Shown piece by piece: positions 1-11,252 of a stretch of DNA of 64,000 nt (positions are counted from its first letter, which is position 1; each line of letters opens with the position of its first letter). The translations under genes and the position numbers were made by a program. The notes under the pieces were generated by a model. The model was not told the DNA's origin, did not search any database, and worked only from the letters and a program-made list of their open reading frames with translations. The stretch is taken from NCBI RefSeq assembly GCF_028069725.1, contig NZ_JANEWG010000007.1, positions 62,001 to 126,000 on the forward strand. The letters run 5' to 3'. This stretch comes from Citrobacter sp. Awk 4. Lineage in GTDB: Bacteria; Pseudomonadota; Gammaproteobacteria; Enterobacterales; Enterobacteriaceae.

Positions 1-181
1 ATAAAATTGCTGATTCATCAATAAAGACGCCCTGTACGTAATCTTTTTTCACTAATCCACAACGCCTATTGCATTTTTTCTTTTCTGACCGGCAATTCAC
101 TTGCGCCCTCTCCTGCTTTGCGGCATTTTCTTTATCAAGCAAACACAACAAGCACCACGCAACAGATTAACGGAGAAGGTT
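1..181. other. Intergenic region upstream of asnB
   Basis: No gene is visible in these bases. They precede asnB and end in its ribosome-binding site, GGAGAAGG, at about 171-178. The promoter presumably lies here, but I see no convincing -35/-10 pair. Confidence 0.6.
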
Positions 182-1846
182 ATGTGTTCTATTTTCGGCG
201 TATTCGATATCAAAACAGACGCGGTTGAACTGCGTAAAAAAGCCCTTGAACTGTCACGTCTGATGCGTCACCGCGGGCCGGACTGGTCCGGCATTTACGC
301 CTGTGACAACGCGATCCTGGCGCATGAACGTCTGTCAATTGTTGACGTAAACGCCGGTGCCCAGCCGCTGTATAACGAGAAGAAAACGCACATCCTGGCG
401 GTAAACGGTGAAATTTATAACCATCAGGCGTTGCGTGCGGAATATGGCGATCGCTATACCTTCCAGACCGGTTCCGACTGTGAAGTGATCCTCGCTCTGT
501 ATCAGGAGAAAGGGGCGCAATTCCTCGACTCCCTGCAGGGCATGTTTGCCTTTGCGCTGTACGATAGCGAGAAAGATGCCTACCTAATTGGTCGTGACCA
601 TCTTGGCATCATCCCCCTCTATATGGGGTACGACGAACACGGCAACCTGTACGTCGCCTCCGAAATGAAAGCGCTGGTTCCGGTATGCCGTACCATCAAA
701 GAGTTCCCGGCGGGCAGCTATCTGTGGAGCCAGGACGGCGAAATTCGTTCTTATTACCAGCGTGACTGGTTTGAATATGACGCGGTGAAAGACAACGTCA
801 CCGACAAAGCGGAACTGCGCCAGGCACTGGAAGATGCCGTCAAAAGCCATCTGATGTCAGACGTACCTTATGGCGTACTGCTCTCCGGTGGTCTGGATTC
901 ATCGGTCATTTCCGCTATCACCAAGAAATATGCCGCGCGTCGTGTGGAAGATCAGGAGCGTTCCGAAGCCTGGTGGCCACAGCTGCACTCATTTGCAGTC
1001 GGTCTCGAAGGCTCTCCGGACCTGAAAGCCGCGCAGGAAGTGGCGAATCATCTGGGGACTGTACACCACGAAATCCACTTCACGGTACAGGAAGGACTGG
1101 ATGCGATCCGCGATGTGATTTACCACATCGAAACTTACGATGTCACCACCATTCGCGCTTCGACGCCGATGTATTTAATGTCGCGTAAAATCAAAGCGAT
1201 GGGAATTAAGATGGTGCTGTCTGGTGAAGGGTCTGACGAAGTATTCGGCGGCTATCTCTACTTCCATAAAGCGCCGAATGCCAAAGAATTGCATGAAGAG
1301 ACGGTTCGCAAACTGCAAGCGTTGCATATGTTTGACTGCGCGCGAGCCAACAAAGCGATGTCAGCATGGGGCGTAGAAGCGCGTGTCCCGTTCCTGGATA
1401 AGAAATTCCTTGATGTGGCAATGCGCATCAACCCACAGGATAAAATGTGCGGCAACGGTAAAATGGAAAAACATGTCCTGCGCGAATGTTTTGAGTCTTA
1501 CTTACCGGCAAGCGTCGCGTGGCGTCAGAAAGAGCAATTCTCTGATGGCGTCGGTTATAGCTGGATCGACACGCTGAAAGAAGTGGCCGCCGAACAGGTT
1601 TCTGATCAACAACTGGAAACAGCCCGCTTCCGTTTCCCGTACAACACGCCGTCCTCTAAAGAAGCGTACTTGTACCGCGAGATCTTTGAAGAGCTGTTCC
1701 CGGTTCCCAGCGCCGCAGAATGTGTGCCTGGCGGCCCGTCCGTCGCCTGTTCCTCTGCGAAAGCTATCGAGTGGGATGAAGCGTTTAAAACCATGAACGA
1801 TCCCTCCGGTCGTGCGGTTGGCGTCCACCAGTCCGCCTATAAATAA
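182..1846 (+). CDS. asnB: Asparagine synthetase B (glutamine-hydrolysing)
   Basis: AsnB makes asparagine from aspartate, ATP and glutamine in the cytoplasm. The protein has 554 residues, the E. coli AsnB length. It starts Met-Cys-Ser-Ile-Phe-Gly, so Cys2 becomes the N-terminal nucleophile of the class II glutaminase domain (about 1-190). The synthetase half carries the ATP-pyrophosphatase loop LLSGGLDSSV near residue 230 and the motif SGEGSDEVFGG. An upstream in-frame start at 101 would bury Cys2, so the ATG at 182, just behind GGAGAAGG, is preferred. A hairpin terminator follows directly, so the gene looks monocistronic. Identification is secure. Confidence 0.98.
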   Translation: MCSIFGVFDIKTDAVELRKKALELSRLMRHRGPDWSGIYACDNAILAHERLSIVDVNAGAQPLYNEKKTHILAVNGEIYNHQALRAEYGDRYTFQTGSDCEVILALYQEKGAQFLDSLQGMFAFALYDSEKDAYLIGRDHLGIIPLYMGYDEHGNLYVASEMKALVPVCRTIKEFPAGSYLWSQDGEIRSYYQRDWFEYDAVKDNVTDKAELRQALEDAVKSHLMSDVPYGVLLSGGLDSSVISAITKKYAARRVEDQERSEAWWPQLHSFAVGLEGSPDLKAAQEVANHLGTVHHEIHFTVQEGLDAIRDVIYHIETYDVTTIRASTPMYLMSRKIKAMGIKMVLSGEGSDEVFGGYLYFHKAPNAKELHEETVRKLQALHMFDCARANKAMSAWGVEARVPFLDKKFLDVAMRINPQDKMCGNGKMEKHVLRECFESYLPASVAWRQKEQFSDGVGYSWIDTLKEVAAEQVSDQQLETARFRFPYNTPSSKEAYLYREIFEELFPVPSAAECVPGGPSVACSSAKAIEWDEAFKTMNDPSGRAVGVHQSAYK

Positions 1847-1855
1847 GCGAAAAGT

Positions 1856-1886
1856 GGAAAAAGGGCCCTCCGGGGCTCTTTTTTAT
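1856..1886 (+). terminator. Rho-independent terminator of asnB
   Basis: The arms AAAGGGCCC (1860-1868) and GGGCTCTTT (1873-1881) pair with one G-U around a TCCG tetraloop and run into a T tract. It lies 10 bases after the asnB stop. Confidence 0.9.
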
Positions 1887-2000
1887 ATTGTAATAATCCT
1901 TACAAAAACGATTAATAACCAATAATTGCCTAATATTGCGTCACGCTGTTCGCAACCTAACCAAACAGTCACATTCCGGCCATTTTCAATGAAAAAGGGG

Positions 2001-2029
2001 TTGACGCTTCAAGGCTCAATACGCATAAT
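2001..2029 (+). promoter_or_regulatory. Promoter of the tRNA operon
   Basis: TTGACG (2001-2006) and CATAAT (2024-2029) are separated by 17 bp and followed by a GC-rich discriminator, GCGCCCCGC. That combination is typical of stable-RNA promoters under stringent control. It lies about 40 bp upstream of the first tRNA. The elements are seen directly; the control is inferred. Confidence 0.8.
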
Positions 2030-2069
2030 GCGCCCCGCAACGCCGATAAGGTAACGCGAAAAAAAAGAT

Positions 2070-2146
2070 GGCTACGTAGCTCAGTTGGTTAGAGCACATC
2101 ACTCATAATGATGGGGTCACAGGTTCGAATCCCGTCGTAGCCACCA
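2070..2146 (+). tRNA. metT: tRNA-Met (CAT), elongator
   Basis: A 77-nt cloverleaf with encoded CCA and anticodon CAT at 2104-2106. The acceptor stem is GGCTACG/CGTAGCC and the T-arm contains GGTTCGAATCC. It is the first gene of a seven-tRNA operon in the same order as the E. coli metT operon. A second copy lies at 2467-2543. Confidence 0.97.
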
Positions 2147-2155
2147 TCTTTTTTT

Positions 2156-2240
2156 GCGGGAGTGGCGAAATTGGTAGACGCACCAGATTTAGGTTCTGGC
2201 GCCGCAAGGTGTGCGAGTTCAAGTCTCGCCTCCCGCACCA
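2156..2240 (+). tRNA. leuW: tRNA-Leu (TAG)
   Basis: An 85-nt class II tRNA with a long variable arm. The acceptor stem GCGGGAG pairs with CTCCCGC, the anticodon TAG is at 2190-2192 in the loop TTTAGGT, and CCA is encoded. Second gene of the operon, nine bases after metT. Confidence 0.97.
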
Positions 2241-2263
2241 TTCACCAGTAAGCGTTGCACGGA

Positions 2264-2338
2264 TGGGGTATCGCCAAGCGGTAAGGCACCGGTTTTTGAT
2301 ACCGGCATTCCCTGGTTCGAATCCAGGTACCCCAGCCA
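2264..2338 (+). tRNA. glnU: tRNA-Gln (TTG), first copy
   Basis: A 75-nt tRNA with acceptor stem TGGGGTA/TACCCCA and anticodon stem CCGGT/ACCGG around TTTTGAT, giving anticodon TTG. CCA is encoded. The copy at 2376-2450 is identical. Confidence 0.97.
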
Positions 2339-2375
2339 TTTTTTCTTCGATATCGCGGTTCACCGCAACGGTCAT

Positions 2376-2450
2376 TGGGGTATCGCCAAGCGGTAAGGCA
2401 CCGGTTTTTGATACCGGCATTCCCTGGTTCGAATCCAGGTACCCCAGCCA
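2376..2450 (+). tRNA. glnW: tRNA-Gln (TTG), second copy
   Basis: Sequence-identical to the preceding tRNA-Gln (TTG). It is bracketed by a perfect 13-bp inverted repeat, 2339-2351 with 2450-2462. By position it corresponds to E. coli glnW. Confidence 0.97.
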
Positions 2451-2466
2451 TCGAAGAAAAAAATCT

Positions 2467-2543
2467 GGCTACGTAGCTCAGTTGGTTAGAGCACATCACT
2501 CATAATGATGGGGTCACAGGTTCGAATCCCGTCGTAGCCACCA
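2467..2543 (+). tRNA. metU: tRNA-Met (CAT), elongator, second copy
   Basis: A 77-nt tRNA identical in its mature sequence to metT at 2070-2146, with different flanks. Corresponds to E. coli metU by position. Confidence 0.97.
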
Positions 2544-2587
2544 TATTAAAGATGTACTGATTCAGTTCGGTAAATCAAAAAAATTGT

Positions 2588-2662
2588 TGGGGTATCGCCA
2601 AGCGGTAAGGCTCTGGTTTCTGATACCAGCATTCCGAGGTTCGAATCCTCGTACCCCAGCCA
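2588..2662 (+). tRNA. glnV: tRNA-Gln (CTG), first copy
   Basis: A 75-nt tRNA with anticodon stem CTGGT/ACCAG around TTCTGAT, giving anticodon CTG. CCA is encoded. It differs from glnU/W mainly in the anticodon arm and T-stem. The copy at 2698-2772 is identical. Confidence 0.97.
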
Positions 2663-2697
2663 ATTTCGAAAGACGTTTACGTTGTAGACGCACCTGT

Positions 2698-2772
2698 TGG
2701 GGTATCGCCAAGCGGTAAGGCTCTGGTTTCTGATACCAGCATTCCGAGGTTCGAATCCTCGTACCCCAGCCA
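2698..2772 (+). tRNA. glnX: tRNA-Gln (CTG), second copy
   Basis: Last gene of the tRNA operon and identical to the tRNA-Gln (CTG) at 2588-2662. The operon terminator follows within ten bases. Confidence 0.97.
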
Positions 2773-2775
2773 CAT

Positions 2776-2803
2776 AAAAAAGCTCGCTTCGGCGAGCTTT
2801 TTG
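2776..2803 (+). terminator. Terminator of the tRNA operon
   Basis: The perfect stem AAAGCTCGC (2779-2787) / GCGAGCTTT (2792-2800) closes on a TTCG loop and is followed by Ts. Upstream As could let it also serve the opposing ubiF transcript. Confidence 0.92.
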
Positions 2804-2817
2804 CTTTCTGCGCTTAT

Positions 2818-2848
2818 TGCCTGATGGCGCTACGCTTATCAGGCCTAC
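2818..2848. repeat. REP element
   Basis: A repetitive extragenic palindrome with the core GCCTGATGGCGCTACGC and a matching right half TATCAGGCCTAC. It lies between the tRNA operon terminator and the 3' end of ubiF. Such elements are common in enterobacterial 3' regions. Confidence 0.85.
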
Positions 2849-2875
2849 GGCGAGTCGCGCAGGCCTGCATTAAAA

Positions 2876-4051
2876 TTACAACCCTAACGCATATTTCAGC
2901 GCCTGGCGCTTAAGTATTCCGGCACGCTCTGCCGCCATCAGCCCAATATTGCGCATGATCCTCAGCGGTTGCAGATTATTGCTGAACCCGGCATAGAAGA
3001 GATCCATCCCACTCTGCATGACGAAGTTATCGGTCATGCGGCGCGTCTGATAGCGTTTCAGCACCTGATGGCTGGACCAGGATTCACCGTAGCTACGCGC
3101 ATTCGCCAGTACGTCGATCAACGCATCAACGTCCCGATAACCTAAATTCACCCCCTGCCCTGCAAGCGGATGAATGGTGTGCGCCGCATCCCCTACCAGC
3201 GCCAGTCCTGGCTGAACGTACTGCAAAGCATGTCGGCGCGTGAGCGGAAATGCCCCTGCCGCTATCGGTGTGACGCTGCCCAAACGCGAAGGGAAATGTT
3301 TTTCAATCTCGACCTGCAACTGCGGCATACTCAGGCTCTGCAACTGGCGAATTCGGGCTGGCGTGTCATACCACACCAGCGACGCCCAATTATCGAACAA
3401 GGGCAGAAATGCGCGCGGGCCGTCTGGCGTAAATTGCTGCCAGGTGCTGTCACCGGGATCGCTGTCACATTGCACGCTGATCAGCATGCAGGATTGATCA
3501 TATTGCCAGGCGTGAATACCAATGCCCGCCATTTGCCGAATACGCGAGTTAGCGCCATCTGCGCCCACAACCAGTTTTGCCGTGATTATCTCGCCATCGG
3601 TCAGTTCCAGTTCGTGACGGTCATTATTTCGATGCAAAGCAATGAGGGAAGCGGGAACTCGTAGCGTCACTTTCGGATGCGCTTCCAGCGCCTGCCAGAG
3701 TGCGCGTTGCAGAACGTTGTTCTCCACCATATATCCCAGCAGTGGTAATTTAAGCTCGGCAGCATCGAACATCACATGAGCATTTTCCCACTCCCAGGTT
3801 TCCAGACGGCGGTAAGGGTGGCTACGCATCCCTTGTACGGTATCCCAGACGCCCAAACCTTTGAGTAACGACACTGATGCAGCGCTTATCGCCGAGATAC
3901 GCACATCAGGTTGGCTGTCAGTAACAAATGGCGCAGGAACGGCATGTTCTATCACCGTCACCGAAAATCCTTGTTGCGCCAGCCCCAGCGCCAGCGCGCC
4001 GCCGACCATCCCAGCGCCGACAATGGCTACTTCCGTTGGTTGATTTGTCAT
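2876..4051 (-). CDS. ubiF: 3-demethoxyubiquinol 3-hydroxylase UbiF
   Basis: A flavoprotein monooxygenase of ubiquinone synthesis that adds the last ring hydroxyl before the final O-methylation by UbiG. The protein has 391 residues, the E. coli length. The FAD-binding motif GAGMVGGALALGL is near the N-terminus, the second FAD motif GDAAHTIHPLAGQG is near residue 290, and QPDVRISAIS matches the family. I chose the ATG at 4051 with AGGA behind it; an in-frame TTG two codons upstream is the alternative. It runs opposite to the flanking genes and diverges from miaB. Confidence 0.96.
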   Translation of the reverse strand: MTNQPTEVAIVGAGMVGGALALGLAQQGFSVTVIEHAVPAPFVTDSQPDVRISAISAASVSLLKGLGVWDTVQGMRSHPYRRLETWEWENAHVMFDAAELKLPLLGYMVENNVLQRALWQALEAHPKVTLRVPASLIALHRNNDRHELELTDGEIITAKLVVGADGANSRIRQMAGIGIHAWQYDQSCMLISVQCDSDPGDSTWQQFTPDGPRAFLPLFDNWASLVWYDTPARIRQLQSLSMPQLQVEIEKHFPSRLGSVTPIAAGAFPLTRRHALQYVQPGLALVGDAAHTIHPLAGQGVNLGYRDVDALIDVLANARSYGESWSSHQVLKRYQTRRMTDNFVMQSGMDLFYAGFSNNLQPLRIMRNIGLMAAERAGILKRQALKYALGL

Positions 4052-4197
4052 GGTCAATCATCCTGTTATCAATATGCTTTAAGTTTACAGGATTTTTTAC
4101 CCCTTGAGGCTGATAACGGTCATACTGGTCACAACCGCGCCAAAGCATTACACTATGCGCCCTGCATTCCTGGCTACTATTTCGCAAGAGCAAGTCG

Positions 4198-5622
4198 ATG
4201 ACCAAAAAACTCCATATTAAAACCTGGGGCTGTCAGATGAACGAGTACGATTCATCGAAGATGGCCGATCTGCTGGACGCTACCCACGGGTATCAACTGA
4301 CCGATGTGGCGGAAGAAGCGGATGTGCTGCTGCTGAATACCTGCTCAATCCGCGAGAAGGCTCAGGAAAAAGTCTTCCATCAATTAGGCCGCTGGAAGCT
4401 CTTAAAAGAGAAAAACCCGGAGCTGATTATCGGCGTCGGCGGTTGCGTAGCGTCCCAGGAAGGCGATCATATTCGTCAACGTGCGCACTATGTCGACATC
4501 ATTTTTGGGCCGCAGACACTGCATCGCCTGCCTGAAATGATCAACTCCGTACGCGGCAACCGTAGTCCGGTCGTCGATATCAGCTTCCCGGAGATCGAAA
4601 AGTTTGACCGTCTGCCGGAGCCGCGTGCCGAAGGTCCAACAGCATTCGTCTCCATCATGGAAGGCTGCAACAAATATTGTACTTACTGCGTGGTGCCCTA
4701 CACCCGTGGTGAAGAAGTCAGCCGTCCGTCTGATGACATTCTGTTTGAAATCGCCCAGCTGGCTGCCCAGGGCGTCCGCGAAGTGAATCTGCTCGGTCAG
4801 AACGTTAACGCGTGGCGTGGCGAGAACTATGACGGCACCACCGGTTCATTCGCCGATTTGCTGCGTCTGGTCGCTGCGATCGATGGCATTGACCGCATTC
4901 GTTTTACCACCAGCCATCCGATCGAGTTCACCGATGATATCGTGGAAGTCTACCGTGATACCCCTGAACTGGTGAGTTTCCTGCATCTGCCAGTACAAAG
5001 TGGGTCAGATCGCATACTGAATTTGATGGGACGTACCCACACTGCGCTGGAGTACAAAGCGATCATCCGTAAACTGCGCGCAGCGCGTCCGGACATTCAG
5101 ATAAGTTCCGATTTCATCGTCGGCTTCCCAGGCGAAACAACGCAAGATTTCGAGCAGACTATGAAGTTGATTGCCGACGTGAACTTCGACATGAGCTATA
5201 GCTTTATCTTCTCCGCCCGCCCGGGTACACCCGCTGCCGATATGGTTGACGACGTCCCGGAAGCCGATAAAAAACAGCGTTTGTATATCCTGCAAGAGCG
5301 TATCAATCAGCAGGCGACAGCCTGGAGCCGCCGTATGCTCGGCACCACGCAGCGTATTCTGGTAGAAGGAACATCGCGCAAGAGCATTATGGAGCTGTCA
5401 GGTCGCACCGAAAATAACCGGGTTGTGAACTTTGAAGGAACCCCGGACATGATCGGTAAGTTTGTCGATGTGGAAATCACTGACGTCTGGACAAACTCCC
5501 TGCGCGGTAAAGTTATCCGCACAGAAGACGAAATGGGCCTGCGTATTGCAGAAACCCCGGAATCAGTCATTGCCCGTACCCGTAAAGAGAACGACTCTGG
5601 CGTTGGTTTCTACCAGCCTTAA
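4198..5622 (+). CDS. miaB: tRNA-2-methylthio-N6-dimethylallyladenosine synthase MiaB
   Basis: A radical-SAM methylthiotransferase that converts i6A37 to ms2i6A37 in tRNAs reading UNN codons. The 474 residues match E. coli MiaB. The N-terminal UPF0004 domain supplies cysteines in TWGCQMN, NTCSIRE and GGCVASQ for the auxiliary cluster. The radical-SAM triad is CNKYCTYC near residue 157, and a TRAM domain ends the protein. The start at 4198 is the ATG directly after GCAAGAGCAAGTCG, so the ribosome-binding site is weak. It diverges from ubiF and is followed by a strong hairpin. Confidence 0.98.
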   Translation: MTKKLHIKTWGCQMNEYDSSKMADLLDATHGYQLTDVAEEADVLLLNTCSIREKAQEKVFHQLGRWKLLKEKNPELIIGVGGCVASQEGDHIRQRAHYVDIIFGPQTLHRLPEMINSVRGNRSPVVDISFPEIEKFDRLPEPRAEGPTAFVSIMEGCNKYCTYCVVPYTRGEEVSRPSDDILFEIAQLAAQGVREVNLLGQNVNAWRGENYDGTTGSFADLLRLVAAIDGIDRIRFTTSHPIEFTDDIVEVYRDTPELVSFLHLPVQSGSDRILNLMGRTHTALEYKAIIRKLRAARPDIQISSDFIVGFPGETTQDFEQTMKLIADVNFDMSYSFIFSARPGTPAADMVDDVPEADKKQRLYILQERINQQATAWSRRMLGTTQRILVEGTSRKSIMELSGRTENNRVVNFEGTPDMIGKFVDVEITDVWTNSLRGKVIRTEDEMGLRIAETPESVIARTRKENDSGVGFYQP

Positions 5623-5626
5623 TCCT

Positions 5627-5656
5627 CAAGGCCTGCCATCGGGCAGGCCTTGTAAT
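5627..5656 (+). terminator. Hairpin terminator after miaB
   Basis: A perfect 11-bp stem, CAAGGCCTGCC (5627-5637) with GGCAGGCCTTG (5642-5652), closes on ATCG. The T tract is poor, so termination may be partial. Confidence 0.75.
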
Positions 5657-5773
5657 TCCCCTCTTTGTCCCCATCTTCATTGCAATGCTTGCGCCTTTAT
5701 CCTGTGGCGTGAATAATTTCCTTACAGGCCGGGAATGTTCATCTTCCGGCGCCCTATGCATAAGAGGAACAGT

Positions 5774-6820
5774 TTGAACATAGACACTCGCGAAATCACC
5801 CTTGAACCTGCAGACAATGCCCGTCTGCTGAGTCTTTGCGGCCCGTTTGATGACAACATTAAACAGCTGGAGCGCCGTCTCGGCATCGAGATTAACCGTC
5901 GTGACAACCACTTTAAACTGACCGGTCGCCCAATTTGCGTAACGGCTGCGGCAGATATTTTGCGCAGTCTGTATGTCGATACCGCGGTGGTGCGTGGTCA
6001 AACGCAGGATATTGAGCCGGAACAGATCCACCTCGCCATCAAAGAAGCGCGGGTGCTGGAACAGAGCGCGGAGAGCGTGCCGGAGTACGGCAAAGCGGTA
6101 AATATCAAAACCAAACGCGGTGTGATTAAGCCACGTACGCCAAACCAGGCGCAATACATCGCCAATATACTTGATCACGATATCACCTTTGGGGTTGGCC
6201 CCGCCGGTACAGGCAAAACATACCTTGCCGTCGCCGCTGCCGTCGATGCCCTTGAGCGTCAGGAAATTCGCCGTATTCTGCTGACCCGCCCAGCGGTGGA
6301 AGCCGGTGAAAAACTGGGATTCCTGCCAGGCGACCTGAGCCAAAAAGTCGATCCGTATTTGCGCCCCTTGTATGACGCCCTGTTCGAAATGTTAGGTTTT
6401 GAAAAGGTCGAAAAACTGATTGAACGCAACGTGATTGAAGTCGCACCGCTGGCCTATATGCGTGGTCGTACCCTGAACGACGCCTTTATCATTCTCGATG
6501 AAAGCCAGAACACCACCATCGAACAGATGAAAATGTTCCTGACACGTATCGGTTTTAATTCAAAAGCCGTAATCACCGGCGATATCACGCAGATTGACCT
6601 GCCGCGTAGTACCAAGTCAGGGTTGCGCCACGCCATCGAAGTGCTCTCTGAAGTCGATGAGATCAGTTTTAATTTCTTCCACAGTGAAGACGTTGTACGC
6701 CACCCGGTGGTCGCGCGGATCGTTACCGCCTATGAGGCCTGGGAAGAAGCAGAACAAAAACGAAAAGCAGAACTGGCTGCCGTTCGTAAGCATGAAGCCC
6801 AGGAGCAAGGACAAAAATGA
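5774..6820 (+). CDS. ybeZ: PhoH-like ATPase YbeZ
   Basis: A cytoplasmic P-loop ATPase of the PhoH family, genetically linked to the rRNA-processing nuclease YbeY. The Walker A motif [10 protein letters not shown] is near residue 140 and the Walker B motif FIILDESQN near 240. An N-terminal KH-like part precedes the ATPase. The TTG at 5774 after AAGAGGAAC gives 348 residues starting Met-Asn-Ile-Asp-Thr, as in E. coli. An ATG at 5756 is in frame but lies upstream of that ribosome-binding site. It overlaps ybeY by four bases (ATGA), so the two are translationally coupled. Confidence 0.93.
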   Translation: MNIDTREITLEPADNARLLSLCGPFDDNIKQLERRLGIEINRRDNHFKLTGRPICVTAAADILRSLYVDTAVVRGQTQDIEPEQIHLAIKEARVLEQSAESVPEYGKAVNIKTKRGVIKPRTPNQAQYIANILDHDITFGVGPAGTGKTYLAVAAAVDALERQEIRRILLTRPAVEAGEKLGFLPGDLSQKVDPYLRPLYDALFEMLGFEKVEKLIERNVIEVAPLAYMRGRTLNDAFIILDESQNTTIEQMKMFLTRIGFNSKAVITGDITQIDLPRSTKSGLRHAIEVLSEVDEISFNFFHSEDVVRHPVVARIVTAYEAWEEAEQKRKAELAAVRKHEAQEQGQK

Positions 6821-7284
6821 GTCAGGTTATTCTCGATTTACAGCTCGCCTGTGAAAACAACACGGGCTTACCGGAAGAAAGTCAGTTTCAGACATGGCTA
6901 AATGCGGTGATCCCACAGTTTCAGGAAGAGTCAGAAGTCACCATTCGTCTGGTGGATGAAGCCGAAAGCCACGATCTTAACCTGACATACCGTGGCAAAG
7001 ATAAGCCGACTAACGTGCTCTCTTTCCCCTTTGAAGCGCCACCGGGTATTGAGATGCCGCTGCTGGGAGATTTGATAATCTGCCGTCAGGTGGTTGAGCA
7101 AGAAGCGAAAGAACAGGGCAAACCGCTGGATGCCCACTGGGCGCATATGGTGGTGCACGGTAGCCTGCATTTATTGGGCTACGATCATATCGAAGATGAC
7201 GAAGCGGAAGAGATGGAATCCCTTGAAACAGAGATTATGCTTGCTCTGGGCTATGAGGATCCGTACATTGCCGAGAAGGAATAA
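6817..7284 (+). CDS. ybeY: Endoribonuclease YbeY
   Basis: A zinc-dependent single-strand endoribonuclease needed for 16S rRNA 3'-end maturation and for 70S quality control. The 155 residues match E. coli. The metal motif [11 protein letters not shown] (HxxxHxxxxxH) is near residue 114. The start overlaps the ybeZ stop, and corC and lnt follow in the same direction, giving the ybeZYX-lnt order known in enterics. Confidence 0.98.
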   Translation: MSQVILDLQLACENNTGLPEESQFQTWLNAVIPQFQEESEVTIRLVDEAESHDLNLTYRGKDKPTNVLSFPFEAPPGIEMPLLGDLIICRQVVEQEAKEQGKPLDAHWAHMVVHGSLHLLGYDHIEDDEAEEMESLETEIMLALGYEDPYIAEKE

Positions 7285-7382
7285 GCGTCCGGGCTGATGC
7301 CCGGTCGTTTCCCGCAATGCCGTACGCTGAAGATACGCGTGACGGGCGCCCCATTAACTCACATGAGAACCCATACGACGCC

Positions 7383-9819
<2,437 letters not shown>

Positions 9820-9833
9820 TCCCCATCCCCTAT

Positions 9834-9866
9834 TGCCCGGTGGCGCTTCGCCTACCGGGCCTACAA
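9834..9866. repeat. REP element after lnt
   Basis: A single REP, core GCCCGGTGGCGCTTCGCC, with the complementary half TACCGGGCCTAC, 15 bases after the lnt stop. Confidence 0.8.
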
Positions 9867-10184
9867 CTCTCCTCCCACATTCCATTCTGGCACGCCTATT
9901 GCTTTGTTATGCAAAGCAAATGCGTTTTTGGCCGATTGTGCAACCCGGTCGCACCAACTTCATTCTCTGGTAGCGCCAAAATAGTGCAATGACAAATTTT
10001 TGCCTCTAAACGGTGCGGCGCACTTCGCAAAAATAAACAATAACGCAGCAATATCTTTACATTAAGCCAGACTAAATGTTAACAAACAATCATAACACTG
10101 CACATTAAAGTTGCAGGTGATAACAACACAGACACTCACAATGGGTATCAATGCGTTTTTGACGCAGACGATAAGGAGTTGGAT
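9867..10184 (+). promoter_or_regulatory. gltI upstream region with a candidate NtrC site
   Basis: No gene is present. The stretch 9973-9987 (GCGCCAAAATAGTGC) matches the NtrC dyad GCACC-N5-GGTGC at most positions, and a GCACCA half-site lies about 20 bp upstream. NtrC control of gltIJKL fits the known nitrogen regulation of amino-acid importers in enterics. I could not place a sigma-54 promoter with correct spacing. The gltI ribosome-binding site AAGGAG is at 10173-10178. Confidence 0.45.
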
Positions 10185-11093
10185 ATGCAATTACGTAAGC
10201 TGGCCACAGCAATGCTGGTGATGGGAATGTCTGCCGGTCTGGCGCATGCAGAAGATGCAGCACCCGCCGCAGGTAGCACGCTGGAAAAAATCGCGAAAAA
10301 CGATGTCATTGTCGTCGGTCATCGCGAATCTTCTGTTCCGTTCTCTTATTACGATAACCAGCAGAAAGTGGTGGGTTATTCACAGGATTACTCCAACGCT
10401 ATCGTTGAAGCCGTGAAGAAAAAGCTCAACAAGCCTGACCTGCAGGTGAAGCTGATCCCAATCACCTCTCAGAACCGTATTCCGCTACTGCAAAACGGCA
10501 CATTCGACTTTGAATGTGGCTCCACCACCAACAACCTTGAGCGTCAGAAACAAGCGGCCTTCTCCGATACCATTTTCGTAGTCGGTACCCGTCTGCTGGC
10601 GAAAAAAGGCGGTGATATTAAAGATTTCCCGGACCTGAAAGGGAAAGCGGTCGTCGTCACCTCCGGTACAACCTCCGAAGTGCTGCTGCATAAACTGAAC
10701 GAAGAACAAAAAATGGATATGCGCATCATCAGCGCGAAGGACCATGGCGACTCCTTCCGTACCCTGGAAAGCGGTCGCGCGGTTGCCTTTATGATGGATG
10801 ACGCGTTGTTGGCAGGCGAACGCGCGAAAGCGAAGAAACCGGACAACTGGGAAATCGTCGGCAAGCCGCAATCTCAGGAAGCTTACGGCTGTATGCTGCG
10901 TAAAGACGATCCCGAGTTTAAAAAGCTGATGGATGAGACGATCGCTAAGGCACAGACCTCAGGTGAAGCGGAGAAATGGTTTGCCAAATGGTTTAAAAAC
11001 CCGATCCCACCGAAGAACCTGAATATGAATTTTGAACTGTCTGAGCAGATGAAAGCTCTGTTCAAAGAACCGAATGATAAAGCGCTTAACTAA
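10185..11093 (+). CDS. gltI: Glutamate/aspartate periplasmic binding protein GltI
   Basis: The substrate-binding subunit of the Glu/Asp ABC importer. The 302 residues match E. coli. A Sec signal peptide ends at Ala-His-Ala near residue 22, and the mature part is a SBP_bac_3 fold with GHRESSVPFSYY and ECGSTTNN. The ATG at 10185 has AAGGAG seven bases ahead; a TTG two codons upstream is unlikely. gltJ, gltK and gltL follow. The hairpin-rich gap before gltJ probably keeps GltI more abundant than the membrane subunits (inference). gltI is a known GcvB target in enterics. Confidence 0.97.
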   Translation: MQLRKLATAMLVMGMSAGLAHAEDAAPAAGSTLEKIAKNDVIVVGHRESSVPFSYYDNQQKVVGYSQDYSNAIVEAVKKKLNKPDLQVKLIPITSQNRIPLLQNGTFDFECGSTTNNLERQKQAAFSDTIFVVGTRLLAKKGGDIKDFPDLKGKAVVVTSGTTSEVLLHKLNEEQKMDMRIISAKDHGDSFRTLESGRAVAFMMDDALLAGERAKAKKPDNWEIVGKPQSQEAYGCMLRKDDPEFKKLMDETIAKAQTSGEAEKWFAKWFKNPIPPKNLNMNFELSEQMKALFKEPNDKALN

Positions 11094-11240
11094 CTAAAAT
11101 AAATGGGAGGTTTTCCCTCCCTCTCGATTGCTGCTCAGCACGGACAGACTATATGTCAGGTGGTCGTTCCCCACCTGGCCTGAAAACCGCAAATCGCTGA
11201 GCAACAATCTTCGAGGGTAGCGCTGCTACCCTTTTTTTTC
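11085..11240 (+). ncRNA. sroC: SroC small RNA from the gltI-gltJ intergenic region
   Basis: In E. coli and Salmonella the gltI-gltJ gap yields SroC, an Hfq-bound RNA cut from the gltIJKL mRNA that sponges GcvB. The same position here holds GGGAGG/CCTCCC (about 11105-11121), a long dyad CGATTGCTGCTCAGC...GCTGAGCAACAATCTTCG, an inner stem CAGGTGG/CCACCTG, and a 3' terminator. The 5' end is approximate because it is made by RNase E processing. Synteny and structure support the call; I cannot run the Rfam model. Confidence 0.75.
11215..11240 (+). terminator. Terminator at the SroC 3' end, before gltJ
   Basis: GGGTAGC and GCTACCC pair across a GCT loop and run into eight Ts (11232-11239). It lies 13 bases before gltJ, so read-through must supply gltJKL. 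This is a polarity element inside the operon. Confidence 0.85.
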
Positions 11241-11252
11241 AGGAGTAGATTT

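Noticed and set aside
2103-2773. Several open frames on both strands across the tRNA cluster (products with VPGFEPGNAGI-like repeats)
   Set aside because: They read through tRNA genes. Their repeated peptides come from the repeated tRNA-Gln and tRNA-Met sequences and are a known annotation artefact.
9960-10120. A sigma-54 promoter for gltI
   Set aside because: Near matches to TGGCAC-N5-TTGCA exist but each has wrong spacing between the GG and GC elements.
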